Shown piece after piece: positions 1 through 11,700 of a DNA stretch of 35,481 nucleotides (its first letter is position 1; each line of letters starts with the position of its first letter). This DNA comes from an uncultured Oscillospiraceae bacterium. GTDB taxonomy: Bacteria > Bacillota > Clostridia > Oscillospirales > Oscillospiraceae. The translations under genes were made by a program, and so were the position numbers. The DNA lies in the NCBI GenBank assembly GCA_910584395.1, contig CAJUAS010000018.1, positions 1-35,481 on the forward strand. The letters are read 5' to 3'. Under the pieces are notes generated by a model. That model ran no database searches, was not told where the DNA came from, and was given only the letters and a program-made list of their open reading frames with translations.

Positions 1-72
1 AAAGCAGATGAAGAACCAAGGGCAACTGGAGCAATTCCTGATACAGGAGCATCATCCAAAAATTATGAGTAG
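1..72 (+). CDS. 3' end of an unidentified gene (partial)
   Basis: Frame 1 is open from the window edge to TAG at 70-72. It encodes 23 residues ending PDTGASSKNYE. The piece is hydrophilic, Pro/Gly/Ser-rich and probably a disordered tail. Nothing in it identifies a family. It could equally be a chance open stretch, because only 23 codons are visible. Confidence 0.4.
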   Translation, partial: KADEEPRATGAIPDTGASSKNYE

Positions 73-302
73 AAACCTATTTAGAGCAGCAGATTAAGCA
101 CACAACCTTTTAAACTCGTAACAGGATAGTCGCCAAAGTATTTAAGAAGCATTTTAATGAATGGCACCGATATCCCAGGCTTGTTTGGCTTTTTTATTTG
201 CGAGACAAATTTGCAAAAGTGTAGCTTAAAATAGCAAGAATTTGATATGGTGGGCCTATTTTGCACCTACAGTTGTTCCAAAGATATTTTCCCCTAAAGC
301 TA
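73..302. other. AT-rich intergenic region, no gene seen
   Basis: This AT-rich stretch separates the upstream tail from the promoter of the HD operon. A 61-codon open frame on the minus strand (81-266) has no recognisable domain and no convincing ribosome site, so I do not call it. No clear terminator hairpin with a T tract is visible. Confidence 0.4.
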
Positions 303-331
303 TCGACAAAAGCGTTAGCGAGTGCTATAAT
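303..331 (+). promoter_or_regulatory. Sigma-A-type promoter for the YwgA-like/HD operon
   Basis: TCGACA at 303-308 and TATAAT at 326-331 are separated by 17 bp. A TG one base before the -10 adds an extended -10. Transcription would start near 338, leaving a leader of about 75 nt before the ATG at 412. Confidence 0.65.
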
Positions 332-411
332 AATACTGTTAAATAGGCATGGGGTGCTCGTGCTTCTCGTGGTTTAGGTATAGCAAACTAATTTTTTGGA
401 GGAGAGTCATT

Positions 412-888
412 ATGGCAAACAGATATCTACTTCCAATTTTTGAGGCACTATACGGTCACACATTTGATTATTCTGATTTCGACCAGCGAATGGAAATGCA
501 AAAAGCAATATATTTGTTGCAAGAAATGGGTGTTCCTGCAGGTGATTATGGCTTTAGATGGTATCACCATGGACCGTATTCTCAAAGTTTACAAGACGAT
601 ATGTATTATGAGAATGGGCGTATGTATGACCCCTTAAATTTATCTGGTGAGCACAACGCAAGCTTAGCAAAGTTACGTAGTGTAATTCAATTGCATAGCC
701 GAGGCCCCTATTCTGTCAGCAATTGGGTCGAATGCCTTGCCTCGTTACACTATCTTCGCGAAAATATATTGAGTTTTGGTGCTAATCAAGAAGAGGTTAT
801 TCATGCATTAGAACAACGAAAGCCGCATTTAAACAGTCATGAAACAAATATACTTGCGTATCAACAAATTGAGGAGTTATTTGCATAA
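412..888 (+). CDS. YwgA/Panacea-like small protein paired with HD hydrolase
   Basis: 158 residues. I chose ATG 412 over the in-frame ATG at 349 because GGAGGAG lies just before it. Residues 27-55 (QKAIYLLQEMGV, then YGFRWYHHGPYS) resemble the YwgA family, a relative of the Panacea/DUF4065 fold, where an LQK.IYLL...G helix is followed by an aromatic stretch and a GPYS motif. In Bacillus subtilis ywgA sits beside the HD-domain gene ywfO, and the same partnership appears here: the stop codon is immediately followed by the ATG of the HD gene. Panacea proteins are antitoxins or regulators in other systems, so a neutralising or regulatory role toward the HD enzyme is possible but inferred. Base composition is much more AT-rich than the downstream chromosome, which suggests acquisition. 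The family call is moderate. Confidence 0.7.
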   Translation: MANRYLLPIFEALYGHTFDYSDFDQRMEMQKAIYLLQEMGVPAGDYGFRWYHHGPYSQSLQDDMYYENGRMYDPLNLSGEHNASLAKLRSVIQLHSRGPYSVSNWVECLASLHYLRENILSFGANQEEVIHALEQRKPHLNSHETNILAYQQIEELFA

Positions 889-2373
889 ATGGACGATGAT
901 CTTTGCTTTGTTGGGCAAATACTTGACAATGTGCATGGTTTCATTTCATACACAAAAGCAGAAAAACAGATTATGGATACGCAACTATTCAAGCGGCTTC
1001 AGAGCATTAAGCAACTTAGTATTGTGAACCAAGTGTTTCCTGGGTCTGAACACACTCGTTATATTCATTCTCTTGGGGTTATGTATATTGCGGATAAAAT
1101 GGCGATTAGTCTAGGCCTTACTATACCGGAGCGAAAGATTCTTCGTTTGGCAGGGCTTTTGCATGATATAGGGCACTATCCTTTATCTCACGTTGGTGAA
1201 ACACCGTATCGAAAGCCACTTACATTAGAGGAACTCCCTGACACCGAACTGTGCAAAAGTATCAATACCAATGTCAAAAACCAAATCGAAAGTTTTTCCA
1301 TTAGTATCAAGACTACTTTAATGGCCAAAAGAGAAAAGCTTCATCACGAAGCTATTGGAGCGCTGATTGTAAAAAACTGCAAAGAAATTCGAGACATTAT
1401 TATCGCAGAGTGCGATGATGCACATGCACCAGACATTATTGCTGATATTATTACGGGCAATGTTGAACGAGCGGCGACAGACCCTCTATTGGTTCAAATC
1501 ATTCACTCAGAGTTGGACGCAGACGGAATTGACTATTTGATGCGAGATGCAACATTTTCGGGCACAAGTTTTGGCAGCTTTGAGATGAATCAGCTAATCC
1601 GTTGCCTAGATATTGGCTATAGCGAAGATAAACGGATACTATGTATCAAACCTAAGGGAATTGCTGCTGCAGATCAGTATCTAATCAACAAATTCTTTTC
1701 GCGTTCTCAAGTCGTTTTCAATCGTCATATCGTTATTTCTGAATGGATGGCGGAGTGTGTCATTGATTGGATGCAAAAACATCATGCAGTATTTCCAAGT
1801 GGCAAAGAACTTGAATTGTGGGTGAAGGAAAGTCGGAGCGAATACTTAAACTTTACTGATAATATGTTTTGGTCTGCACTTGATCAGATTTTGACTGACA
1901 AGTTGAGCGATTTAGTTCCACATTACATTAAAGTGTTTTGCGAGTGTCTAATGCATCACGATGAGCCAAAATGCATCAAAGAAAGTGAAATCAAATTTAT
2001 CACAAATAGTGTGGATGATGCTAAAAGTCTGCTCACGAAAGCTGACATTGTAACTGACAACTCATTTCTGGATTGTAGAATAACCATACTGTCTGAACAT
2101 TGTATGAGCAGTCAAACACCAATAGAAGAATTCCGAAAAGAAGTGGCGCGGAAAGAGAAAACTGAAGCTGAAGATGTCAAAGTGGCAGATGAGAGCATTC
2201 CATCACCGGAACTTTCTCGTTTGATGGAGTGCATTTCGGTAAAATCACCCAATGGAGAGATTCATCTGCTTTGCGATGATCCAAGATCACTGATGCGAAC
2301 AATGTATAACCAGACTTTAGTAATTCTCCGAAGTTACGAATTTCCTCAACATATGCCAATACCGGAAAGTTAA
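889..2373 (+). CDS. HD-superfamily phosphohydrolase (YwfO/SAMHD1-like, COG1078 type)
   Basis: 494 residues, starting directly after the TAA of the preceding gene with no gap, so translation is probably coupled. The metal-binding HD pattern is complete: H60 in EHTRYIHSLGV, H92-D93 in LLHDIGHYPLSH with H96 and H101, H152-H153-E154, and the family block HSELDADGIDYLMRD at about 206-220, whose D210 region supplies the last ligand. Family members hydrolyse nucleotides, often dNTPs, to nucleoside and polyphosphate. The substrate here cannot be read from sequence. The C-terminal third (about 300-494) matches nothing I recognise. Some HD dNTPases deplete nucleotides against phage, so a defence or toxin role with the partner is conceivable, but housekeeping is equally possible. 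The gene is AT-rich and followed by a strong terminator. Confidence 0.85.
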   Translation: MDDDLCFVGQILDNVHGFISYTKAEKQIMDTQLFKRLQSIKQLSIVNQVFPGSEHTRYIHSLGVMYIADKMAISLGLTIPERKILRLAGLLHDIGHYPLSHVGETPYRKPLTLEELPDTELCKSINTNVKNQIESFSISIKTTLMAKREKLHHEAIGALIVKNCKEIRDIIIAECDDAHAPDIIADIITGNVERAATDPLLVQIIHSELDADGIDYLMRDATFSGTSFGSFEMNQLIRCLDIGYSEDKRILCIKPKGIAAADQYLINKFFSRSQVVFNRHIVISEWMAECVIDWMQKHHAVFPSGKELELWVKESRSEYLNFTDNMFWSALDQILTDKLSDLVPHYIKVFCECLMHHDEPKCIKESEIKFITNSVDDAKSLLTKADIVTDNSFLDCRITILSEHCMSSQTPIEEFRKEVARKEKTEAEDVKVADESIPSPELSRLMECISVKSPNGEIHLLCDDPRSLMRTMYNQTLVILRSYEFPQHMPIPES

Positions 2374-2430
2374 GTCTGAATGGCATTCAGCGACTTTTAT
2401 GGCATCTAAAGTGACCACGCTAGCCAGACC

Positions 2431-2463
2431 AAAAGAACGCTCCGATGGGAGCGTTCTTTTTTG
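2431..2463 (+). terminator. Intrinsic terminator of the HD operon
   Basis: GAACGCTCC at 2435-2443 pairs with GGAGCGTTC at 2448-2456 around a four-base GATG loop, flanked by AAAA upstream and a run of six T downstream. It lies 60 nt after the HD gene stop. Confidence 0.9.
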
Positions 2464-2570
2464 CGCCGGAGCGGGCGCAAATGGCGGGGTTTGTGGGGAA
2501 TAACAAAAACAGGTGAAAATGTTTGTGAAAAATACCGGCACAAAAAAGGAGAAATTTTTTTATTTTGTAA

Positions 2571-2599
2571 TTACTTTTATGACAGGGCTATGGTATAAT
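2571..2599 (+). promoter_or_regulatory. Extended -10 promoter for the giant surface protein
   Basis: TATAAT at 2594-2599 is preceded by TGG, forming an extended -10 (TGNTATAAT). The -35 region at 2571-2576 (TTACTT) is weak, with 17-bp spacing. The leader to ATG 2702 is about 95 nt and carries AAGGAG at 2687-2692. The remaining bases between 2464 and 2570 hold nothing I can name. Confidence 0.65.
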
Positions 2600-2701
2600 A
2601 GCGCATCAAGGTATCACAATGGGAGCGAAAGGAGAATTGTGTCGGCACAATACACAAAACGGATAAGCAAACATATCATTTATTATAAGGAGTGAGCGTG
2701 T

Positions 2702-5700
2702 ATGAAAAGTAAGAGGATAAACAGACTGCTGGCAACCATTCTGGCCATGGTCATGGTGCTGGGGATGCTTCCGGCCGGCGCGCTGGCGGCCCGGGTGGAC
2801 GACGAGCCGATGGCCGCCATCCCTGCGGGGGAGGAGGCGGTTCAGGCCGCCGCGCCCAAGACGGATGCGCCCTTGGGAAGTGCCGACGCCGTAGAACTGC
2901 TGGCGGACGAGACCGCGGCGTATGAGATCCCCGGCTATACGCTGGTGGACGCGGCGGCCAACGCCCTGCCCACCGGCGAGGATAACCCGTATCTGATGGT
3001 GGCGTGGTACGGGAGCGAGCCGTATGCGCTCTACCTCAAGGAGGGCGCGGCATCGCTGAGTGACACCCCGGGCAATGCGTTTGCAGCGGGCAAAAACAAG
3101 GATCTGACTGCCACACTGACGATCGGGACGGATCAGGTGACCGCCGCTTACGCGAAGGACAGCAGCGCGGTGGCGATGGAAGACCTCCATGTCTTTTTTG
3201 CCCCGGCCGCTACGGCGGGGCAGTATACCATTCGTTCCGCCACCGGGTATGACCTGAATCTGAGCAATACGAATTTTGCCACTGCGGCGAATGCGAGCAG
3301 CGTAGGCCAGACGTTTGCCGCAACCAAATTGACAAGCGCGACGACCGATGCCGCAGGCGCGGCCCTGAGCGGCGGCTATTTGCTGAAAAGCACCGCGAAC
3401 GCTAAGTGCCTCAGCGTATTGTATCCGTCCGCGAACACGCTCAACAGCTTTTGCCTTAACTGGTGCGGCGTGGGCGGCTCCGGCAGTGTAAACGAAACCA
3501 CCGGCGTAAAGACCTTGGCTAACAATTGCGTTTTCTACAGCCGGATTCATCTCTATACCAAGAACCCCGAGCCCGGCGAGACCATTGAGCACCACCAGCC
3601 CACCGAGGGGATGGTGCAGTATTACCTGAAGAAGGAGAGCGGCTGGGTCGGCAGCACTACGGCTTCCGACGTCAAGCTTGCTACAAACAACGGGGCAGTT
3701 CAGTGTTCTGCGGAGGACATTGTCAGCGGTATCTATGGTATTTGGAGTCTCACCCATTGGATGCATGTTTCTGACAACGCTGTCAACTATTGCACTGTGT
3801 GGGGCGATCACAACGATCAGCACAGCTTCCGCTTTGCCTATGATGCGACGGCAAAGGGCTACACCATTCAAAGTCAAAGTACCGGTAAATACCTGCGTGC
3901 GGAGCGCGGGGCTCTCTCCATGGGCGACACCGGCACGATCTTCTACATTGACAAGGTGGCTGGCCGGGACTTCTACAATATCTGGTGGGAAAGCGAGATT
4001 CGTCCCGGCGAGGCCATCAGCGGGATGTTCGACACTGCCGCGGACAACACATGGGTGTTTACCGGCGGCGAGGACGTGGCCAGCGGCTGGGCCCAGACCG
4101 GGGGCAAGCGCAGCTTCATGGGCCACTTTGAGGAGTATGTCCGCTGGACCTACGCGCAAAGCGGCAATCGGGACAGCACGACCTTGGAGCGCTATACCGT
4201 CAACACCGCCTACGCCGGCCTGACCCTGACGAACATCGTCGGCGATTGGAACAAGTATGTGGCGGATTACAATCCCCGGGCCGTGGTCTACATGGTGGGC
4301 GCGGAGGACAAGGACGATGCCAACTTCAGCGAGCACCTGACCGCCTTCATCAACAACGCCATCGCCCTGCGGGGGGGCGACGGTTTCGCCGTTATCATGA
4401 AGTCCTATGACAGCAGCCTGTCCGCCCTGAACACCGCTGTGGACACGGTGCTGGAAGGACTCAAGAGCGATAGCGACAAGTACAACCGCGTGGTGGTGGC
4501 GAACACTGCCCTGACCGACGCGCAGCTGACCGATGACGGTCACCCCAACGCCGCGGGCCATCTGGAGCTGAGCAAGCAGTTGGTGACGGCGGCCTGCCCC
4601 AACAGCAACACCGGCGGGAACTTCCCCACCCGCTCCGGCGGCGCGGGGATCAAGAACCTCCAAGAGGTTGCCGCGCCCGCGACCTATGATACCGCAAAGG
4701 TGCCCACCGTCAACGTGACAGGGGGCACGATGACCATTACCCTGAACGGGGTGGACGCTTTCCGTTATGAGCTGCGTCTGGACAACGGCGTGACCATCTA
4801 CGGCACCGGCGCGAACGGTTCCGCCACCGTGACCGATGTGCCCGAGAACGTGGGCTATACTCTGGTCACCCGCTCCGCCGACGGCGCGACCCAGTACAAG
4901 ACCTTGACAACGCCGGAAGCCACGCTGAGCACGCTTCAGCAGGAGCTTGCTGCAAAGGTGAACGACAAGACCACCCCCTTGACATGGCTGTTTATGGGCG
5001 ACTCCATCACCCACGCCTGCCACCATCTGAGCGGCTATGATTCGGTGGCTCAGCTGACCGAGGACTTTCTGGGCACCATTGGCCGGGACAAGGACGTGGT
5101 CATCAACACCGCCGTGTCCAGCGCCACCACCACCAGCACGCTGGAGAACATCCAGTACCGCCTGAACCAGTTCCCCGCCCCCGATGTGGCGTCCATCATG
5201 CTGGGGACCAACGACGGCGTAATTTCGACTACGTATACGGACAATCTGAATGCGATCATTGCCGCCATTCGGGCGAAAAATCCGAACGCGATCATCATTT
5301 TGCGCTCTCCCACCGGATTCTGGACCAACGGCCACGCGTCAGTAGAGCCTCACTGTGAGGCGATGAAGGAAGTCGCGGCGGAGAAGGACTGCATCTACGT
5401 CGACCAGTACACCGAGACTCAGGGGATGCTGGACACCTATAGCAGCTGGATCCGGAACAACAACGCGAACTTCCCGTTTCAGGTATATTACGGAAATGAC
5501 CTGCATCCCGGCGCGAAGGCCCAGCTGGACATGGCCAAGATGTTCTTCAAGGAGACCGGGCTGTGGGATGAGGACAACCCCATTTCCAACCTTGATTATG
5601 CCCTGACCACCGCCGAGGACAGCGTTATTAGCGTCGGAGGCGCCTTGGAGCATACCGCGGGTACGCTGACCCTGAACGTTGACGCTCTGGGCGGCTCTCT

Positions 5701-8700
5701 GGGGGAGACCACCCTCACCGCCACCAATGCGGCGGGCCAAAGCTGGAGCGTCACCGCCAAGGCGGGGACGAATCCCGCGTTGACCCTGCCTGACGACACC
5801 TACACCGTGACCGCCTCCGGCATCAAGACCAACGCGGCCAAGACGGTGACCTTCGCGTCGGCGGAGGTGGAAGTCGGCGAGAACGCGCCACCCATCGAGA
5901 TCGAGACCGGCGGTTATCCCGAACCCAACGCGGGCAAGGTGCAGAACTATCTGGACTTTGGCGCTACTTGGGTCAGCGTGACCGCTCCCGCCGCTTTGGA
6001 GCTGCATGGCGTCTCCGGCAGCACCTTTACCAAAGACACCGACGGCATTGATTCCGGCGTGTACGGGATCTTGGATTCCACCCCCGGCGACGGGGGCGCT
6101 GCCCGCTGGATGCACGTGTCCGGCAATGTGACCAACCAGTGCAGCGGTGAGCCGAATACCCATGTTGCTGCCCACAGCTTTACCTTTACCTACAATGCCG
6201 AGAAAAAGGCGTATACCATCCAGAGCGTCAGCACCGGCAAGTACCTGACCCAGACCCGCAGCGGCAGCCAGTTCGCGGTGAACGACACGCCCACGTGGTT
6301 CTATGTCTCTCCGGCCAACCCGGAAAACAACGACGGCACGTATTACATCTGGTGGGAGACTGAGCCGCAGCTGGGCGGCGCCATCGGCGAGATGTTCAAC
6401 GCCGAGCCGGGCAACACTTGGGTGTTCACCGGCGGCGCGGACGTGGCGGGCCAGTTTGACCAGACCCGGGGCAGACGGAGCTTCGCGGGTCAGGCTGAGG
6501 AGTATTTCCGCTGGCACTTCAACCTGCGGGTAGGCACTGGTGAAAACGATGTGGGCGGCTTCAGCCCCTCCAGACAGCGCTATGTGATCAACACCGCCTA
6601 CGCCGGCCTGACGTTGAATGCGATTGTCAGCGAGGACGGCTGGCAGGAACGGGTGACGGACTTCGCCCCCCGCGCGGTAACTTACATGGTGGGCAAGGAG
6701 GATCTGGAGCACGAAGCGTCCTTTGAGACTGATTTGGCCGCCTTTATCGACAAGGCCACCGCCCTGCGGGACGGAAGGGGCTTCGCCGTCATCATGAAGT
6801 CCTACGACAGCGACCTATCCGCTCTGAATGCCAAGGTGGACAGTGTGGTGGCCGGGTATCGGACCGCCGCAGCCGGAAAGTACAGCCGCATCGTGGTGGT
6901 GGACGCACCCACCCTGACTGCGGCTCAAATGACCGCCGACGGTCACCCCAACGCCGACGGCCACATAGAGCTGGGCCGCAATCTGGCGGTGGCGGTGTGC
7001 GGCTCGGCCAATAACTTCCCCAGCAACGCCCAGAACCGCTATACCGAGGCGGCCATGCCTGCCTTTGATAAGACGGTCACGCCCACGGTGGCCTTCGGGG
7101 ACGGCGTCATGACCATCAGCGGTTTGAGCGGTGCGTTCAAGTACGAGGTGAAGCTGGCTAACGGCGTGTCCGTGTCCGGCACGGGAAGCAATGGCACGGC
7201 TACCGTCACCGACCTGCCTGACGGGACGGCCTACTCCCTCATTACCCGCACCACCGACGACGCGACCCAGTATGCCACCGTCTACGGCACGGTGAACGGC
7301 GGGCTGGGGAAGCCTGCGCTGAACAGCGAGCAGCAGAAGATCGCCGACCTGCTGGCCGCACACCCCAGTGATTCCCTGACATGGCTCTTCGTGGGCGACT
7401 CCATCACCCACGGTATTCTCGTGAGCGGTTATGATTCCGCACCCCAGCTCATGGAGGAATATCTGGACACTATCGGACGGGAGAAGGACGTGGTGGTCAA
7501 CGCCGGTGTGTCCAGCGCCACCACCGACAGTACGCTGAACGCCCAAGCGTACCGCCTTGATCCCTTTACCGCCGACGTGGCGATCATCATGCTGGGCACA
7601 AACGATTGCTCTACCAACCTGACGGGCGATCAGAGGATCTCTAAGGAGAAGTATAAGGAAAATCTGGGGCGTATCGTCACCGCTATTCGGGCGAAGAACG
7701 AGAACGCCATCATCGTTCTGCGTACTCCCACCGGCTTCTGGGATGACAAGCATCCCCAGATGAGCGAATATGTGGCCCAGATGAAGGCGTTTGCGGATGA
7801 GCAGGGCCTGATCTTGGTGGATCAGATGACGGCCACTCAGGGCGCTATCAACAACTATCCATGGTGCAAGAGCGGCGCCCAGTTCTATGGCGACAACCTC
7901 CACCCCGGCGTGGTGGGCCAGCTGAAGATCTTCCAGATGCTCATTCGGGAAATGGGCCTGTGGAATGACGACAACGAGATCTGCAATCTGGACTACCTCT
8001 GGACGGGTATGACCACTGAGAATTCCGCCGCCGACATCAGCGGCGCGGTGCACACCAACGGCAGCACGCTGTCCCTGAATGTCAGCGCTCTGGACGCGAA
8101 TCTGGGACGCACCATCCTCACCGCCACCAACGCCGCGGGCCAGAGCTGGTCTGTTCTGGCCGAGGCCGGGGAGACGCCCATGCTGACCCTGCCTGACGGT
8201 ACGTATACCGTCACCGCCACCGGCGTGATGAAGAACACGGCCAAGACGGTGACCTTTGCCGCCGCAGAGGTGACGTTGCCGGTCTCCACTGACCCGGTGG
8301 AGCCCACCCTGCCCGAGGAAATGATGTGGGCCTATGTGAGCTTTACCTCCGGGACGCCCAGTGGGAACGTTGGCTGGGGCACCAGTGCGGAGCCGTACAG
8401 CATCACCCTCTACAAGGAGAGCGCGGTCAACACCGACGGGGAAAAGGTCACAGAGATGGCGAACGGGGTCTATAAGCTCTGGTCTGGCAACCGCTGGATG
8501 CACGTGGATAATACGGACAACAAGGATAAAACCAACCAGTGTACCGGAAACGACAACGCGCATGGCTTCCGGTTCACCAGCACCGGCGACGGCTATTACA
8601 CCATCAAGAGTGTGGCCAGCACCGGTCAGGATCGCTACCTGAACATCGGCGACGTGGGCAGCTATAATCAGCTCCCCTGCACTGCCACCCCCACCAAATT

Positions 8701-11700
8701 CGTGGTGGAAAAGGTGGATGGAGAAGGTATGTTTGTCATTAAGACGGCAGTGTACCCGCCCTTCAACTTTAAGGTTCCTGTTACGTCCGGCATCAACCAG
8801 ACCATGACCTATCAACAGGTGACGCAGCGTGACGCCGTCAAGGGCGACGGGACAATGTACGCCGTGGTCGCCCCCAATGTCAACGGCGGCACCAGAGCCA
8901 TGTGGGCGACGGACGAGCGCACTGACCACTATATGGCGGTGCTGAACGAGGACGAGACCCGCGTGACGCTGGACGGCGATGTTGACCGCCAGCTCTGGGG
9001 TCTGCGGCCTGTGAGCGGCGGCTATAAGCTCATCAGCTACAAGAATAACAAGTATGTGACCGCCACGGCCACGGGCAACCAGCTTGTGCTGAATGACGAG
9101 GGCAGCGTGTTCACCGTGGAGACGGGCGCGGAGAGCGGCACCTTCTATCTGAAGTCCGGCGCGCAGTATCTGAAGTGGGATAACGGCTGGAAGCTGGTGA
9201 GCGATCCCTTCGCCCTGAAGCTGTATACGCCGGTTTTGGAGACACTGGACCTCACCGGACGGGAAGAGGCGCAGCTCCTGTTCAGCGGCACGGGCAGCGA
9301 CCAGCCCTGCAAGCCGGGCTTGGGCGGCAGCAATCAGTTCCGCATCCCCGCGCTCATTACGCTGAGCAACGGCTGGCTGGTGGCGGCGGCTGACGTGCGC
9401 TGGAGTCATGGCGTGGATAACCCCAGCAATCTGGAAACCATCGTCTCCGTCTCCAAGGACAACGGCCAGACTTGGGACTGGGAGTTTGTCAACTACTTCG
9501 GTGACTATGCCAACACGGTAAGCGACCGTCTGAGCACGGCGTTTATTGACCCGGCGCTGATCCAAGATCCCGCCACCGGGAAGGTGTGGATGCTGGTGGA
9601 CGTGACCTCGGCCGACGGCAAGGGCACCTCCGGCAGTACCGGCTTTGACAGTCAGGACCGCCTGCTGGTGGCCCATGTGCCGGCCTATGTGGATCAGAGA
9701 GCCCCCGGCGACGCCGGTCTGTATACCTACTATGTGAGCAAGGAGGGGACGGAGTTTACGGTGAACGGCGCGGCCGTCACCCTCTATCCCATCGAGAGTT
9801 CTACCGGGGCAACCGACTGCAATGGCCTTTATGTGGATGCGTTCTACAACATCTACCATGTAAATGGCGATACCGTCGAGCGGGAGATGGTGCTCCAGCA
9901 CGGCAGCGACAAGATCGTGCAGGATAACCTGTTCTTCCGGCAGTCCGAGTGGAGAGTGTTCCCCACCTGCTACCTGATGTTCCGCAGCGCGGAGGTCAAC
10001 GAGGCCGCCGGCGCGCTGGAGTGGAGCGATCCTATCTTTACGAACCTGCGGGGTACTACACCCGGCGCCGGCGCGGCCTTCTTTGGCGCGGGACCCGGCC
10101 GCGGCTTCATCGCCGATGACGGCCGCATCCTCTTCACAGCGTATGACAACGTGGGCGGCGAGCACGCCAGCTCCATCTACTCCGACGACCATGGCGTCAC
10201 ATGGCACCGCGGCGGCCGCGCGCAGAACACCGTGGGCAACAAGACCAGCGAATCCCAGATCATCCGCCTGCCTGACGGCTCTCTGCGGATGTATTCCCGC
10301 AACGTGAACAGCCGGTATGTCTCTTACAGCGACAGCACCGACGGCGGCGAGACATGGGGTGTGACCAAGCTGGATGAGGGCTGGGGCTATTGCAGCAACT
10401 GCATGATCTCCGTCATCAACGTGGAGGGGACTCTGACGGCGCCTGACGGCACGGTGTATGACAACATCATCGCCGCCTCCTATCCTGAAGGGAACGGTCA
10501 GTACACCAACGCGTACGCACATAGAAACACCGGTGTGGTGCGCTTTGGCTCTGTGGGTACCGACGCCGACCACACGGTCACTTGGCTGGGTGAAGTGAAC
10601 AAGCTGCTTGGGACGGCAAACTTCGTATATTCCTGCCTGACCCAGATCCAAGTAGACGGTAAGGCATCCGACCGCTTTGGCTGGCTCTATGAGCCCTATG
10701 CCATCCGCGGCCACGGGATCAATGACGTGACTTATAAGGAGCTGACCGTGGCGGAGGTGCTGGGCGAGGGTTGGACTCTGACGGTGGAAGAGCCGGAAGA
10801 GCCGGAAGAGCATGGCGACCTGAGCAGGGCGGCTGTGACCGTCAGTCCCACCTCCGTGATCTCCGGCGGGACGCTGACTGTGACCGTGTCCGGCGTGCCG
10901 GAGGACGTCACCGATGTGACCCTGACCAAGGACGGGGATCATGTGGCCCTGACCAAGGGCCGGAACGGCACATATATCGGCACGGAAACAGCGCCGGTGG
11001 GAAGCGGAGAACGCACGATCGTCTTTATCCTGAGCGCGGCCAATTGTGACGCCAAGCGGATAGACGTGACCATCACCCTGATGGAGAACAGCACAGGCGG
11101 CAATACCGGCGGCAGCGGCAGCAGTGGCAATACCGGCAGCAGCGGCGGCAGCGGCAGTAACCAGCCGACTACTCCTCCCGAGGAGGAGCTGGACGATCCC
11201 GAGGTGCCGCTGGCCAGTCTGCCCAAGCTGTTTGAGGACGTGAAGGGCGACGACTGGTTCTACGATGCGGCCAAGTTCGTGGTGGAGCAAGGGCTGATGA
11301 TGGGCGTGTCCGAGACCAGCTTCGAGCCGCACATGAACACCACCCGCGGTATGATCGTGACGATTCTCTACCGTATGGAGCAAGAGCCGGAGGTAGCGCC
11401 GGCCAAGTTTGTGGACGTGGCTTCGGGCTCGTGGTACAGCGGCGGCGCGGCTTGGGGCGAACAGACCGGGATCGCCAAGGGCATGGCCGACGGCAACTTC
11501 CGGGCGACGGACGACGTGACCCGGGAACAGCTTGCGGTATTCCTGTTCCGCTTTGCGGAGCTTCGCGGCTATGACATAAGCGCCCGGGGTGATCTGACCG
11601 TCTTCCATGACGGCGGAACGGTCTCCGACTGGGCGGAGGACGCCATGCGCTGGGCCGTAGCCACCGGGCTGATCAACGGCAAGGGTGCGGACGGTCTCGA

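Noticed and set aside
2606..5335. 909-codon open frame on the minus strand
   Set aside because: It is antisense to the giant surface protein, whose domains and signal peptide are clear; the minus frame has Gly/Ala/His/Val-rich sequence without motifs, as expected from GC-rich antisense.
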